Positions 19,620 to 28,943 of a stretch of 64,000 bases of DNA are shown here, piece by piece. The notes beneath the pieces were generated by a model. It saw only the letters and a list, made by a program, of their open reading frames with translations. It was not told the DNA's origin and searched no databases. This stretch comes from Edaphobacter modestus (GTDB taxonomy: Bacteria > Acidobacteriota > Terriglobia > Terriglobales > Acidobacteriaceae). Positions within the stretch are counted from its first letter, which is position 1. The number at the start of each line of letters is the position of its first letter. The stretch is from the NCBI RefSeq assembly GCF_004217555.1, contig NZ_SHKW01000001.1:1984001-2048000 (forward strand), in the 5' to 3' direction. The position numbers and the translations under genes were made by a program.

Positions 19620-21325
19620 GCCAGCTCCACGTTCACGTCTACATCGAGTGGCACCCGCTCCGCAAGATAACTGTGCAGATCGTTGACAAGGACGCGTGCC
19701 TCTTCTTCGGGAGCGGCAAACCTGTCGCGCCCCGCCATCACCGTGATGCGGTGCAGCCGACGCAGTCCGCGCGTGCTTCGCACAAGGATTGGATGAACAT
19801 CGATGCGCGTGATGCGGCGATCGAAGGAACGGATTGAGGTTTCGAGATCGATGCGTGTGAGCAAACGTTGCCGTGATAGCAACGCCTCAGAGAATCGCCG
19901 CTGCGCCGAATGCAGGCCTTCACCATCGGAGCCGCCCGCACCCGCGGTGATATTTTCAACCGTCAGGCTGCGGACTGGCGGCTCTTTCACAAAACTCTGC
20001 AGACGCGCAACTCCCATCTGGTTCCCGGCCGTCCCCGCAGTCATCCAGAGACGCACATTGGCGTAGGTTTCCTCCGATCCGTCCGGCATCTTGCCCGGCA
20101 ACAGCGTCAGATAGCCCTGGTGAAGACGGTATCTCCCTATGCCTGGACTAAAGGAAGGCTGAAACTCGGGAAGGTATGTCTCCCCGCTTTCTCCGGTGAT
20201 CGAAAGTGGCGCCACGAGAAAAGAACGGCCGCCTGTCTCTCTGCTGACAGGGATCGTCGTGCCGTTCTCTTTGAAGTTCACCGTCTGGTTGGAACACTCC
20301 ACATTGGAGGCGCTCTGCGCATGCAGATAGACCGCCGAGATGGCAGTGTGCAGCGTTTCTACGCGGGCATCGAGCTGGATGCGCAGCCACGCCCGTGGCC
20401 TGATAAAGAGTCCTGGGCGTTCGAAGATCGAGCGGAGTGGAGTCTCCATACCCTGGGGGACGTCGCACAGAAAATGCCGCTGCGCAGGGATAGCCGGGAG
20501 TACAAAGCACCTCCCCCGCCAGAAGCCTCCAGGCAACGACGGCGTCTCCACACCTTTCTGTATCCCCGCTGCTTCGTCGGTCATCTTCAACCAATGGAGT
20601 TGGTGCTGTCCCGCATTCAGTTCGCGTGGGCGGAGCACTCCCGCGGCTTCGAACCGGCCATCGTTCGAGGCGAGACACCAGTTTTCGCTCTCCAGCTGCG
20701 CGCTCAACAGCGTAGCCTCCGGGCTGGTCTGCAAAAAGATTCCATGCCGGGAAAGATACGTGGGGGCAAAATTCTCAATCGCAATGTAGATCGCCGGGTG
20801 CGGCCCCAACTCCGCGGGAACTGCGCTATACGACGGCCCGGCGCGCAGGCTCTCCGTCGGCAGTTCAATGCCGCTGAGCAGGCGCAGCTCTCCGCCCAGA
20901 TCTGCGCCTGCTGAGCGGCTGCTTGCCCTGAGGCACTGGTAAACGAACACCGCTGCAATCCGCGCAGGAGAGACGGAGATACCGTAGTCCGTCGTAAAGC
21001 TCATCCGGCCGCCGCTCTCAGGCTCTCCGCCCAGCACGGTTCCCGCGCTGACATGCGCCGACTCCGCCTGGCAACGATAACGCACCACTACCTGCGCAGG
21101 ATGGGCAAAGCGGCGCTCAAAACCGAGACCTTCCAGAAGCTCATCGAGCAGCGCTGTCCGGAGCCTGTCGGTGTCGGAGGACAGAGCGTGAATCTGCGAG
21201 GCCAGGGTGCGGAAGAGCACGGCCAGCACAGGGTCGATGATCGTCGACTCGATTCCGTACTCTCGCAGATAGCGCCGAAAGTCGTCGCGGAGCTTCAGAT
21301 CGATTTCGGCGGCGCTTGAATTCAT
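19610..21325 (-). CDS. tssF: TssF baseplate protein
   Basis: The 571-residue protein has the standard TssF plan: an N-terminal helical part (DPVLAVLFRTLASQIHALSS, LRTALLDELLEGLGFERRFAHPAQ), a middle beta-rich part, and a C-terminal segment with RIDLETSIRSFDRRITRIDV typical of phage-baseplate-like proteins. TssF with TssG forms the inner baseplate wedges. It overlaps tssE by 4 bp and tssG by 10 bp. Confidence 0.9.
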   Translation of the reverse strand: MNSSAAEIDLKLRDDFRRYLREYGIESTIIDPVLAVLFRTLASQIHALSSDTDRLRTALLDELLEGLGFERRFAHPAQVVVRYRCQAESAHVSAGTVLGGEPESGGRMSFTTDYGISVSPARIAAVFVYQCLRASSRSAGADLGGELRLLSGIELPTESLRAGPSYSAVPAELGPHPAIYIAIENFAPTYLSRHGIFLQTSPEATLLSAQLESENWCLASNDGRFEAAGVLRPRELNAGQHQLHWLKMTDEAAGIQKGVETPSLPGGFWRGRCFVLPAIPAQRHFLCDVPQGMETPLRSIFERPGLFIRPRAWLRIQLDARVETLHTAISAVYLHAQSASNVECSNQTVNFKENGTTIPVSRETGGRSFLVAPLSITGESGETYLPEFQPSFSPGIGRYRLHQGYLTLLPGKMPDGSEETYANVRLWMTAGTAGNQMGVARLQSFVKEPPVRSLTVENITAGAGGSDGEGLHSAQRRFSEALLSRQRLLTRIDLETSIRSFDRRITRIDVHPILVRSTRGLRRLHRITVMAGRDRFAAPEEEARVLVNDLHSYLAERVPLDVDVNVELAWT

Positions 21326-21765
21326 AAGGCGTACCCTACCGTGCGGTCGCTGCTGTGTTCCCGCAGCAGCAGAGTCACACCACGTCCTTCGGTCGCACGT
21401 GTTGTCCAGCGCGCGTCATCGGACTGCTGCATACTTTTTTGGAGCGGATCAAGCACGAGAGAGTCAACGCGGTAACGGGTCAGTCCGAGCTCAAGCAGGA
21501 CCGAGTTGATCTGTTCGGCTGTGGCTGCGGCCATGCGTTCACGCGACTCCTCCGACAGACCCTCCCTGGCGATCTCGGGGAAAAACTCCTGAAAGCCAAA
21601 GAGTGGATGACCGGCCCATGAGCCTCGGGGTGTTCGCGCCATGATCCCGACGAGCATCAGATATGTCTCCCGTTCATCGGTCTTCTGCAGCAGCCCCTGC
21701 TGCAGGCGCAGAGGAAATGCAATCGACGGACTCGAGAGATTGTCTGCGCGATAAGTTGGGATCAA
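21322..21765 (-). CDS. tssE: TssE, gp25-like baseplate protein
   Basis: The start is TTG 21765, with AGGAG 8 bases upstream, giving 147 residues. The protein has the gp25/lysozyme-like fold signs: FPLRLQQGLLQKTDERETYL near the start, TARTPRGSW-like segment at 48-52, and a C-terminal region of short strands. TssE starts sheath assembly on the baseplate. The family's EPR-type motif is not obvious, so this is a diverged member, called largely from its position before tssF. Confidence 0.75.
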   Translation of the reverse strand: MIPTYRADNLSSPSIAFPLRLQQGLLQKTDERETYLMLVGIMARTPRGSWAGHPLFGFQEFFPEIAREGLSEESRERMAAATAEQINSVLLELGLTRYRVDSLVLDPLQKSMQQSDDARWTTRATEGRGVTLLLREHSSDRTVGYAL

Positions 21766-21814
21766 CTTTGTGACTCCTGAGGAAGGTGACCGTACAGCCT
21801 GCAGTGACGAAGCA

Positions 21815-21851
21815 GGCTCGCCAACGGCCCAGAAAACACCGCGGGCGAGCC
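21815..21851 (-). other. Inverted repeat between hcp and tssE
   Basis: GGCTCGCC (21815-21822) pairs with GGCGAGCC (21844-21851), and a smaller hairpin GCCTGC/GCAGGC lies next to it. The pair sits directly after the hcp gene in the only sizable gap (101 bp) of the block. It has no T run, so it may act as an RNA stabiliser or attenuator that keeps tube protein expression above that of the baseplate genes. Confidence 0.4.
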
Positions 21852-21866
21852 CTGCCGGCGATGTAT

Positions 21867-22430
21867 CTAATTGCCCATGGTGATGTCTTTGAAGTTCTGT
21901 TGATTCATCGCCGGCTCAAGCTCCAGCGTCAACAGATGATTGACCGTTGAGTGGCTGGACAGATCCGAATTCCCATCGGGGGTCGATGTCGGCAATGGAT
22001 TTCCCGTCTCAAAGCGGCTAATCCAGCCTTTGAACTTGTAGCTGCACAGAGCGTCCTTCTTCGAGTCATCTTTCCAGTACTCGATCTTCATGTCGACGAT
22101 TTTGTCGCGGGTCACGACATGAGCCAGATCAAAGAGCCGCTGCAACGTGCCGTACGGCACATTCGTGTCATCGTGGAAGTCGATATAGATTTTGATCGCG
22201 GTGGAGAGTGTGCCCATCTCAGGCATTCCCGCGCGATCCTTCAAAGTGGCAAAACGCACTGTGCTGGCCAGCGCGTCAAACTTGTTTCCGTCTACCGTGA
22301 CCGTGCTGCGTAATGGATTCGACATGTGAACAGCCCTCGCTTCTTCCTTTGGTTTTGGCGCTTTTGGTTGAACTTCAGGCGGCCAGTGCAGCAGCTGACG
22401 AAGAGCACGCGAGATAAGGTCAAACCACAT
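21867..22430 (-). CDS. hcp: Hcp-like tube protein (TssD)
   Basis: The protein reads MSNPLRSTVTVDGNKFDALA from an internal Met and then has alternating strands, including KDALCSYKFKGWISRFETGN and VNHLLTLELEPAM, consistent with the tube-forming Hcp/gpV fold. The ATG at 22430 has a near-perfect AGAGGAGG 6 bases upstream and adds 35 residues rich in Lys and Pro; the start at 22325 has only GAGGG at a spacing of 9. I kept the longer form, but an Hcp with an extra N-terminal tail would be unusual. It lies 32 bp after tssC. Confidence 0.75.
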   Translation of the reverse strand: MWFDLISRALRQLLHWPPEVQPKAPKPKEEARAVHMSNPLRSTVTVDGNKFDALASTVRFATLKDRAGMPEMGTLSTAIKIYIDFHDDTNVPYGTLQRLFDLAHVVTRDKIVDMKIEYWKDDSKKDALCSYKFKGWISRFETGNPLPTSTPDGNSDLSSHSTVNHLLTLELEPAMNQQNFKDITMGN

Positions 22431-22462
22431 CCCTGGCCTCCTCTGCGCTTAGCTTATGCACG

Positions 22463-23806
22463 CTACCTGCCCACGGACTCCTGCCTGGATCCCTCAGGAG
22501 TAAACTCTGGCGTATCGATCTTGAGGCGGAAGCTTTCTCCTGGTCCTGTCGGCATCACCTCCAGCTTCAGGTCGCAGATGCCCTGCATCCGCTTGTTCGC
22601 GTCGCGATCGATATCTAATTTGAAGTCGATCAAAGTACCAGCTTCCACCTGCTCCTGGAGCATGCGCATGATCGGCTTCTCGATCGCCTCATCCATGAAC
22701 TCGCGCGTGAGTACCTGCCCGGCTACCTGCAAAAGGTAGTGTCGGCAGCAACGCTCGATGTAACGAATAATGCGATACGAGGTGAAGAACTTATAGACGC
22801 CGTAGGGATCGTCCGCGAGGGTTCTGCAACCGAAGAAGCAGAGTTTATTATCGGCGTCGCGAATGACGGGGATGAGCTGGCGCTCCATGCTGATGTGTTC
22901 CATCTCGCTGATGAGCGGTTCAATCCTTGCCTTCTCAGGTCCGGTTACCTGACCGAAGCGTGAGCCGACCGGTCCCTGCGCCATGCCGGCGCTGTCATCG
23001 GTGCGGGCCACGGCGCCGGCAAAAGCCAACGACGGAGGTCCGTAGAGATCATCCCCATTGTCGATCGTCTTCTCGAACCAGTGTTTCGCACGCAGCTGGA
23101 GATAACCCATGACCACAACATCGGCCGCGGCGCGATCTTCGGGTCGTTTGAGAAATTCGTACTTTCCTCCCGGCCGAAAGTTGCGCTCTACATTCTGAAA
23201 CGATTTTTCGTCGTCAATGTCGGTGATGAGCAGAATGCCCCATTGGTTCGCGATGCTTTCCAGGCGCTCTCGCACCGGCTGACTGATCCAGCCCGGAATC
23301 ACGAGATTGCAGATGTCATCGCGAAAGTTGAAGTTGTCATTGCGCTTTTTGCAGAAGTTCTCCACCGCCGCGATCGTCATGCTATACGCGCCTTTGATCT
23401 CACGGGGATCGGTATTCCAGATAAACAGCTCGATCGGCTTCCGCTGCTTGCCGTCGTAAATTTTTGTGTTCTCGAAGAAGGTTTGCAGCTCGCGATAGCT
23501 TCGCTCAATGGGGCGCAGTTGCGTGAAGACCTGTTCCAGCAGATCGTCGCGGATCTCTTCTGCCTGATTGATCTGCGATTGCAGCTTCGCGAGCGTTTCT
23601 TCAAAGCTATCTTCCCCACTCAGCAATGAGGTGATGTCCGTGAGCTGAGCAAGAAACTCGCGAGCACTCTGCGGCGTGAAGATGGAGGTTATGGAGCGAT
23701 CTTCATCGATCAGCCCAGGATGCAGGTCAGCGAATATCTCCACCAGCACGTCGCGTGCGGGGGTATCTCCCAGAATCTGATTCGTTGACTTCGTGAGCGT
23801 CTCCAT
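22463..23806 (-). CDS. tssC: TssC sheath large subunit
   Basis: The 447-residue protein has the TssC/VipB plan: an N-terminal helical part, RPIERSYRELQTFFENTKIY, SMTIAAVENFCKKRNDNFNF and a C-terminal part with DDPYGVYKFFTSYRIIRYIE and RDANKRMQGICDLKLEV. It forms the contractile sheath with TssB. Start and tssB stop share one base (TAATG), so equal expression of both subunits is expected. It is about 50 residues shorter than typical TssC. Confidence 0.92.
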   Translation of the reverse strand: METLTKSTNQILGDTPARDVLVEIFADLHPGLIDEDRSITSIFTPQSAREFLAQLTDITSLLSGEDSFEETLAKLQSQINQAEEIRDDLLEQVFTQLRPIERSYRELQTFFENTKIYDGKQRKPIELFIWNTDPREIKGAYSMTIAAVENFCKKRNDNFNFRDDICNLVIPGWISQPVRERLESIANQWGILLITDIDDEKSFQNVERNFRPGGKYEFLKRPEDRAAADVVVMGYLQLRAKHWFEKTIDNGDDLYGPPSLAFAGAVARTDDSAGMAQGPVGSRFGQVTGPEKARIEPLISEMEHISMERQLIPVIRDADNKLCFFGCRTLADDPYGVYKFFTSYRIIRYIERCCRHYLLQVAGQVLTREFMDEAIEKPIMRMLQEQVEAGTLIDFKLDIDRDANKRMQGICDLKLEVMPTGPGESFRLKIDTPEFTPEGSRQESVGR

Positions 23807-24306
23807 TATTTTTCTCCTTCTACGACCTTGTCGAGTTCATCGCGCAACTGCTCGAGCGCGGCGATGATCTGTTGGCGCTGTTCCGGATTGCTCCACGCGC
23901 GGCGCACCGCCGGCAGTTTCCAGCGGTCTTTGAGCCGATACATCAGATCGATGTTGTTCTTCAGGTCAGCCAGATCGTTCCGCAGATAAGCCACGGAACC
24001 GTCCTCGGCACGCACCTCCTGGCGAGTCATGATGTTGGAGGGTTCGAAGTCTTTAATGTTGCGAAAACGCAGATCAGCCTGGAACTCCGCCTCCTCCGCG
24101 CCAGCCCTTCCCTTGAACTTCATCTGGGGATTGAACTTCTCAAAGGCATTCTGGAGTGACTCCACCATCTCTGGCTCTTCATTCTCGGTGCGAACCTCTC
24201 GGCTCACCTGCTCTAAGGTCATAGGCATTGTCACCGCGCAGGTGCTTGTGGGGACCTTGCGAACTGAGGGCCGTACACTCTGACGTTTCACTTCGATGAT
24301 CGGCAT
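23806..24306 (-). CDS. tssB: TssB sheath small subunit
   Basis: The 166-residue protein matches TssB/VipA: PQMKFKGRAGAEEAEFQADL, RFRNIKDFEPSNIMTR and a C-terminal helix that pairs with TssC (LEQLRDELDKVV). It lies directly upstream of tssC with a TAATG overlap and 13 bp after the VWA gene. Confidence 0.93.
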   Translation of the reverse strand: MPIIEVKRQSVRPSVRKVPTSTCAVTMPMTLEQVSREVRTENEEPEMVESLQNAFEKFNPQMKFKGRAGAEEAEFQADLRFRNIKDFEPSNIMTRQEVRAEDGSVAYLRNDLADLKNNIDLMYRLKDRWKLPAVRRAWSNPEQRQQIIAALEQLRDELDKVVEGEK

Positions 24307-24319
24307 GGAACTCCTTCCG

Positions 24320-25774
24320 TTAACTCAACCGCGTTTTATTTGGATCGAACTCTGTGACGGTCTGAACAATCGTGTGCTCGCCGGGATTTCGCATCGGTGC
24401 ACGCGCGCCACGGGCCGCCGCCTCGAACCCCGGCGGCGCCCGCCGGAATCCAGGCTGGGCTTCCCTGCGTGACGGAAGTTCAGCACCGGGCCAATACTCC
24501 GGGCGCACAGGCCGCGCAACGCGATTGTCGTAACGCTCGGGCCACAGCAACCGGGGGAGCCCGAACCAAAGGATAGCCAATAGCGCCGCGAAGCCCACAA
24601 AGACAAAGAATGGGCGCAGGAAGAGCAGGGGTGAGCCTCGGTCCATCCGTGCATCTGCCAGGAAGGCGCGCTGTTCGGCCTCTGTCGCTTCCCCTTCAAA
24701 GGAGGGAGTTGCAACCGGCGGTGCAACCCATAGGGCCTGTCTGTTCTCTACCTGAGTTGATCCATCCGGGAGAATAATCTTGGCGCGGAAGTGAACGATT
24801 CGACCTGCGAGCAGCGTACGAGACCCGAGACTCTCTGGAGCCTGGATCGCAACGGTCAGGCTTCCGCTCTGTGAAAGCGGCACAAGCTGAAAGGCCTTGC
24901 GGAGGTCGTTCACGTCGAAGGTGATCAGAGGCGGCCGCGTTCCCAGCCGGGTCATGGCGATCTCATCGATCGACTTTCTGTCGCCGAGCCCTATGGGCAG
25001 AACATCCACTCCGGATTGCTGCACAGCCGCTGTCGCAGCAGCAAGGCCACCCGAACCGGCAAGCAATCCCTGATCGTCTCCAGATTGCGGATGAACATCA
25101 TTAGCGCCGTCTGTCAGCAAAAGGAGACGCGGCGGTTCGCCACCAGGATGATGCTGTTGCCGAAGCACCTCAACAGCCGCACGCACGGCTGAGTACAGCG
25201 CAGTGTTGTTGCGGACCTCGGGCCGAGGCAGTGCGTCCAGCTCTGCCTGCGCCGCGGCACGTGTGCCCACAAAATGCGCCGCAGAGATTGTGCTTTCCAC
25301 GTTATGGCTATCAAACGGAACGATGGCCACGATGTCCTGACCATCGGAGAAATTCTTCAGATACTCCGCCGCTGCGCCCTTTGCGGCATCAAAACGGGAT
25401 TGCCCGTCGAGGTCGCTTTTAAGCATGCTGCCACTCACATCAAAGAGCAGGAGCGCGGTCTGCGGCGGCCTTGCCTTGTCTGTCTCGCCCGCAGTCGCTG
25501 CGGCATAGAACGGCTTCACGGCCTGCCCATCGATCTGAACTTCGACATGCGACGCCAGCTGCTCTGCTGATGGAAGCTGCACATTCACTGGCTTGCCCGT
25601 CGCATCGACGAAATCGAATTTCATCCGAAAACACGGCTCCGCGCCCTCCGGTTCGCATTCGATAAGGGTTGGCTTGGTGAGAAAATCGAGGGAGACGGTT
25701 TGTCCGTGCGCCAAGGTCTGCAGCCATCCTGTGGACACAAAGACGAACGCGGCGATACGGAAAGACTTTGTCAT
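24320..25774 (-). CDS. Exported VWA-domain membrane protein of the secretion block
   Basis: The 484-residue protein has a signal peptide (IAAFVFVSTGWLQTLAHGQ) and a beta domain. A von Willebrand A domain follows with the MIDAS motif DVSGSMLKS, a Thr in LLTDGAND and the downstream Asp. It is followed by a beta-sandwich, one transmembrane helix near residues 385-405 (FFVFVGFAALLAILWFG) and a basic Arg/Pro-rich cytoplasmic tail. It overlaps the upstream FHA gene by 4 bp. With no TssJLM genes present, a periplasmic VWA protein with a cytoplasmic tail is a candidate part of an alternative envelope anchor; that is inference. Confidence 0.8.
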   Translation of the reverse strand: MTKSFRIAAFVFVSTGWLQTLAHGQTVSLDFLTKPTLIECEPEGAEPCFRMKFDFVDATGKPVNVQLPSAEQLASHVEVQIDGQAVKPFYAAATAGETDKARPPQTALLLFDVSGSMLKSDLDGQSRFDAAKGAAAEYLKNFSDGQDIVAIVPFDSHNVESTISAAHFVGTRAAAQAELDALPRPEVRNNTALYSAVRAAVEVLRQQHHPGGEPPRLLLLTDGANDVHPQSGDDQGLLAGSGGLAAATAAVQQSGVDVLPIGLGDRKSIDEIAMTRLGTRPPLITFDVNDLRKAFQLVPLSQSGSLTVAIQAPESLGSRTLLAGRIVHFRAKIILPDGSTQVENRQALWVAPPVATPSFEGEATEAEQRAFLADARMDRGSPLLFLRPFFVFVGFAALLAILWFGLPRLLWPERYDNRVARPVRPEYWPGAELPSRREAQPGFRRAPPGFEAAARGARAPMRNPGEHTIVQTVTEFDPNKTRLS

Positions 25775-26721
25775 CCGCGCAAGCCCTCCGCCTTCTTTGC
25801 GGCAAACATGAGGGTCGTGCGGCCCAGAATGATCAGCGTCTGATCATGGAGCTCGCAGGAAGAGGTGATCGAGCGGTTCTGTACCTTCAGAATGAAGCGA
25901 CGCAACCCCGCCTCCGACATCACATCGGCGTGACGAGTTACATAGAACCGACCGTCTTTGCTGTAGATGCGAGCATGCCGGGGCGCGACTGAGCCATCTG
26001 GAAGATAAATATCTACTTCACGGCCATAAGTCGTCTTCGACAGATCGGCGCTCTGGCTCCCGATCACATAACTATCTCCTTCTTGAATGGACCACTCTTT
26101 CCTGCCGAGCTTGCCTATAGCTCGCGGGTCACCACTGTTGACGAAGCGGAGCACCCCATCGCGGAGAAAGATGGGGGCAAAGGCGATGCCGAAGCTGATG
26201 CCTGCGCCGGTGAGCACGAAGGCGAATGCCTGGGATATGCCGGGAAGCCACTGGCTCATGGTGCCGAAGACGATTCCGCCCAGAAAGCCTCCACACATTC
26301 CTCCCACCATTCCATGCGCGAGACGGGCACGGTTCACTGAAATCCAGCGAGCTCCCAGTCCCGCTCCGATCAGAGCGCCGCTCACCATCCAGCCCAAAAC
26401 GGTGCCGAGAGCAAGCGCTCCAGGAAGTGCGGAACGCAAGGGCAGGTGCAGGACGCCGGACAGCATGCCGGCGCCGATGCCAATTGCAGCTCCCGTCACG
26501 ATCCAGCGGGCCTGCAGGCGATTGCCCGCCCACTTCTCATCGAAAGCTACGGTGAAGCCGCCAATAAAGCCGCCCAGCAACGCAGCGGCGATCATCGCAG
26601 ACGGCCACGCCGGAGCACCTGCCGGTATCAGCAAGACCAGCAGCGCCTGCGAAGCCCATGCGAGTAGACCGGCCATACCGCCTGCGAGCGACATGAAATA
26701 TAAAGTTTGAAAGATATTCAT
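25771..26721 (-). CDS. Polytopic membrane protein with C-terminal FHA domain
   Basis: The 316-residue protein starts with five or six hydrophobic helices within residues 1-190 (LAGGMAGLLAWASQALLVLL, GMVGGMCGGFLGGIVF) and ends in an FHA domain (about 215-310) containing PDGSVAPRHARIYSK, the phosphopeptide-binding loop region. It is the first gene of the minus-strand block and is divergent from the E1-like gene across 284 bp. It is a likely phosphothreonine reader in the membrane, perhaps the docking point for the apparatus. Confidence 0.82.
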   Translation of the reverse strand: MNIFQTLYFMSLAGGMAGLLAWASQALLVLLIPAGAPAWPSAMIAAALLGGFIGGFTVAFDEKWAGNRLQARWIVTGAAIGIGAGMLSGVLHLPLRSALPGALALGTVLGWMVSGALIGAGLGARWISVNRARLAHGMVGGMCGGFLGGIVFGTMSQWLPGISQAFAFVLTGAGISFGIAFAPIFLRDGVLRFVNSGDPRAIGKLGRKEWSIQEGDSYVIGSQSADLSKTTYGREVDIYLPDGSVAPRHARIYSKDGRFYVTRHADVMSEAGLRRFILKVQNRSITSSCELHDQTLIILGRTTLMFAAKKAEGLRG

Positions 26722-27005
26722 GCAGAAGCAGGAACTCCGTACAAAACACAGCGAGGCATTCCCTTTCGGTTATGCTCTGTGAGGCAACGAACGCTTCATC
26801 ACTCTTTGTGGATTGTCCCTATTTGCAGGGCAGCTGATGTGTCCATTCCTACGTTTTCGGTCCAATTCCTCTGGAATATTTCCTGCACCCACATCCATCA
26901 TCGGAATCGCGACGATAGAAGCCATCGCTCTGTGTTCACGCTTTGTATACTGAAAAAGTTTTGGGCCTCTTTTCATAGTCAGGGGCATCTGCTGGAGCGT
27001 GTCTG
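26722..27005. promoter_or_regulatory. Divergent promoter region between the secretion block and the E1-E2 operon
   Basis: Both blocks must be transcribed outward from this 284-bp gap. On the plus strand a TATACT hexamer (26944-26949) lies 57 bases before the E1 start, and GGAG lies 8 bases before it. No clear -35 box or palindrome was found. The shared region is the only place where the two operons could be co-regulated. Confidence 0.45.
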
Positions 27006-27899
27006 ATGTTCCATCGAGTTCTGGTTGCCGGTGTGGGTGCACTGGGCTCTGAGGTTGTGAAGAACCTCGGACTTCTGGGCTGTAAGTCGGTACTCCTGGC
27101 CGATGCCGATGTAATCGAAGAAAAAAACATCGCGAAGTCTGTGCTGCTGCGTGAAGGCACTCTCGCCGGTCAAAGCAAGATCTCGTGTTGCCTCGCTCGT
27201 CTGCGCAACTGGTTTCCGCAAACCCACTGGGACGGAGCGGCGGTAGAGATCGCCGACATTGAGCCGGAGCGCTTTCAGGAGGCCGACATTCTTTTCAGTT
27301 GCGTCGACACAGACCTGGCTCGTACGGAGATAGCCGCTCTTTCGGCGAAGTATGAATTGCCGGTCTGCGATGCTGGCCTGGGGGGTACAAGTACTCGCGT
27401 GGGCAGAGTGTCGTGGTTCCCAGGCACACGCTCGGCAGCCTGCTTTGCCTGCCTGCTCAGCAGCAGACGGCGGGCGGCGCTGTTCAGCCTGTGGGAATCG
27501 GAGGTATATGCCTGCTGGGCGCAAGAGGCAGATGCGGAAGACACATGGACGAGCACGCCTACAATGGCCTCTATCGTGGCTGGCCTGCAGGTAGAGCTCG
27601 CTGTCTCTGCCATTAATAACGCAGACGCAGCTTTCTCCGTGCATCTTGACCTCGATCAGGCGCCGGTTTCACGAACGATCCAACATCACCGCAGCGTGGA
27701 ATGTCCTCTGCATGTCGAGGTGCCAGATACTCTATTTCCGATCTGCGCACGCGCCGAGTGCGGACAGTGCGGCAGGCAATTTTCGCCCGACCGGCGCATT
27801 GGCTGGCTACGGCGATGGGGAACCTGCCCTGCCTGCGGAAGCCGCGAGCTGATTGTCCGCGAGAGTCGACATGACCAGCTGGCTGGGACCTTCTCATGA
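27006..27899 (+). CDS. E1-like (ThiF/MoeB/UBA superfamily) adenylating enzyme with zinc ribbon
   Basis: The 297-residue protein has the E1 Rossmann core: nucleotide loop GVGALG (residues 9-14), acidic DADVIEEKN, an Arg in SVLLREGTLAGQSK (Arg49), and SCVDTDLART. Cys146 and Cys149 (SAACFACLL) sit where MoeB/ThiF proteins have CYRC, which may bind zinc or form the thioester. The C-terminal 50 residues add a zinc ribbon (CGQC and CPACG). It would adenylate the Gly terminus of the ubiquitin-like protein encoded two genes later. ATG 27006 has GGAG at a spacing of 8, and it overlaps the next gene by 4 bp. Confidence 0.85.
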   Translation: MFHRVLVAGVGALGSEVVKNLGLLGCKSVLLADADVIEEKNIAKSVLLREGTLAGQSKISCCLARLRNWFPQTHWDGAAVEIADIEPERFQEADILFSCVDTDLARTEIAALSAKYELPVCDAGLGGTSTRVGRVSWFPGTRSAACFACLLSSRRRAALFSLWESEVYACWAQEADAEDTWTSTPTMASIVAGLQVELAVSAINNADAAFSVHLDLDQAPVSRTIQHHRSVECPLHVEVPDTLFPICARAECGQCGRQFSPDRRIGWLRRWGTCPACGSRELIVRESRHDQLAGTFS

Positions 27900-28681
27900 C
27901 GCGAATGCGAAATTACATTCTGCTCGCGGCACTTGGCATTCTTGTCGCGACAGCGCAACTTGTTGCCACGCGGTGGGGGCTCGCTGGCGATCTTGCCGGT
28001 GGCTTTCTTTCCGGAGTCCTCTTGCTGGCGGGCACGCGAGTGCTGATGCTTGAGATCGAAAAGACTTATCTGCTGCCGATCGTGGCGGCAGTTGCCAGCC
28101 TGTCCGGCCTTGCCTTTGCGATGGCCGGATCGGACGTGGCCACGCCGCATATTGCCTGGGTGGCTCCGTTGCTCGCGGCACTTCCGACCGGTATGACAGC
28201 GCTCGTCACTGGCATGCGCGGAAGAAAATGTCAGCTCTGCCGTACGCCTCTGCGCAGGTTCCTCTCTTTCTGCTGCCCACGTTGCCATATGGTCGCCTGT
28301 GAGAATTGTTGGCAGTTTGAGCGGGATCGCTGCCGCCTTTGCGAAGCAAATCAGATTCCACTGTTTCCCATCGATATCTCGTGGTGGCAGCAGTGCTTTG
28401 GCACTCAGGTGCATGGCGGGCGATGCACTCTCTGCCTTCGCGCCGCAGATGGGCGCGTGGCGCAGTGGGCCTGTGCGGGTTGTGGGTATGGCCAGTGCCG
28501 GTCGTGCTGGGACGACAACAATGGCCAGTGCAGCCGGTGCGGATGGATAATTCCGGACCTTCCACCTGAGGTAAGCACACATGCAGTCGCCGGAGCGCAC
28601 CCCCAAACTATAAGCAGATCCATTGCGCAGGAAGATTCGCCGCACAGAAACGCCGACAGAAAGGAAGTTCGCAATGGCTAA
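27896..28681 (+). CDS. Membrane-anchored protein with two RING-like zinc domains
   Basis: Four hydrophobic segments fill residues 6-105. Two cysteine-rich modules follow. The first runs from about residue 112 to 148 and has CQLC, CCPRCH, CENC and CRLC. The second, about 174-214, has CTLC, CAGC, CRSC and CSRCG. Each has four Cys pairs spaced like a binuclear treble-clef RING finger, the fold of most E3 ligases. Position between E1 and ubiquitin-like genes supports a membrane-bound E3-like role, but only the zinc pattern is seen directly. It overlaps the E1 gene by 4 bp and the next gene by 8 bp. Confidence 0.75.
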   Translation: MTRMRNYILLAALGILVATAQLVATRWGLAGDLAGGFLSGVLLLAGTRVLMLEIEKTYLLPIVAAVASLSGLAFAMAGSDVATPHIAWVAPLLAALPTGMTALVTGMRGRKCQLCRTPLRRFLSFCCPRCHMVACENCWQFERDRCRLCEANQIPLFPIDISWWQQCFGTQVHGGRCTLCLRAADGRVAQWACAGCGYGQCRSCWDDNNGQCSRCGWIIPDLPPEVSTHAVAGAHPQTISRSIAQEDSPHRNADRKEVRNG

Positions 28682-28934
28682 ATATCAGATTCTTTTTGAT
28701 ACGGTTCGAGCAGAACAGAAATTCAACGTCGATATTGACGAACAGGAGACGCTGGATGCCACGCTCGATGAGATCCTCTTCGAGCTCAGGGAGCGTGGTG
28801 ACTACCTGAAGGGCGAGGGGCAGCCTCAGGTCGTCTGGAACGGTATGTCGCTCGATTTTTCTGTTCCACTTCCGCAACAGGGCGTGCGTGGGAACGACAT
28901 TCTCCGCGTGTCGACGATCGTGCTGAACGGGTGA
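28674..28934 (+). CDS. Small ubiquitin-like protein ending in glycine
   Basis: The 86-residue protein starts at an ATG with AAGGAAG upstream. Strand-helix-strand order fits a beta-grasp fold: KYQILFDTVRAEQKFNVDID (hairpin), TLDATLDEILFELRERGDYL (helix), then PQVVWNGMSLDFSVPLPQQG and a last strand DILRVSTIVLNG. The stop directly follows the terminal Gly, so the protein would be ready for adenylation without trimming; no JAB-type peptidase is encoded nearby. Only a single Gly is present, as in some bacterial ubiquitin-like proteins. It overlaps the RING-like gene by 8 bp. Confidence 0.75.
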   Translation: MAKYQILFDTVRAEQKFNVDIDEQETLDATLDEILFELRERGDYLKGEGQPQVVWNGMSLDFSVPLPQQGVRGNDILRVSTIVLNG

Positions 28935-28943
28935 TGGGCCGGA

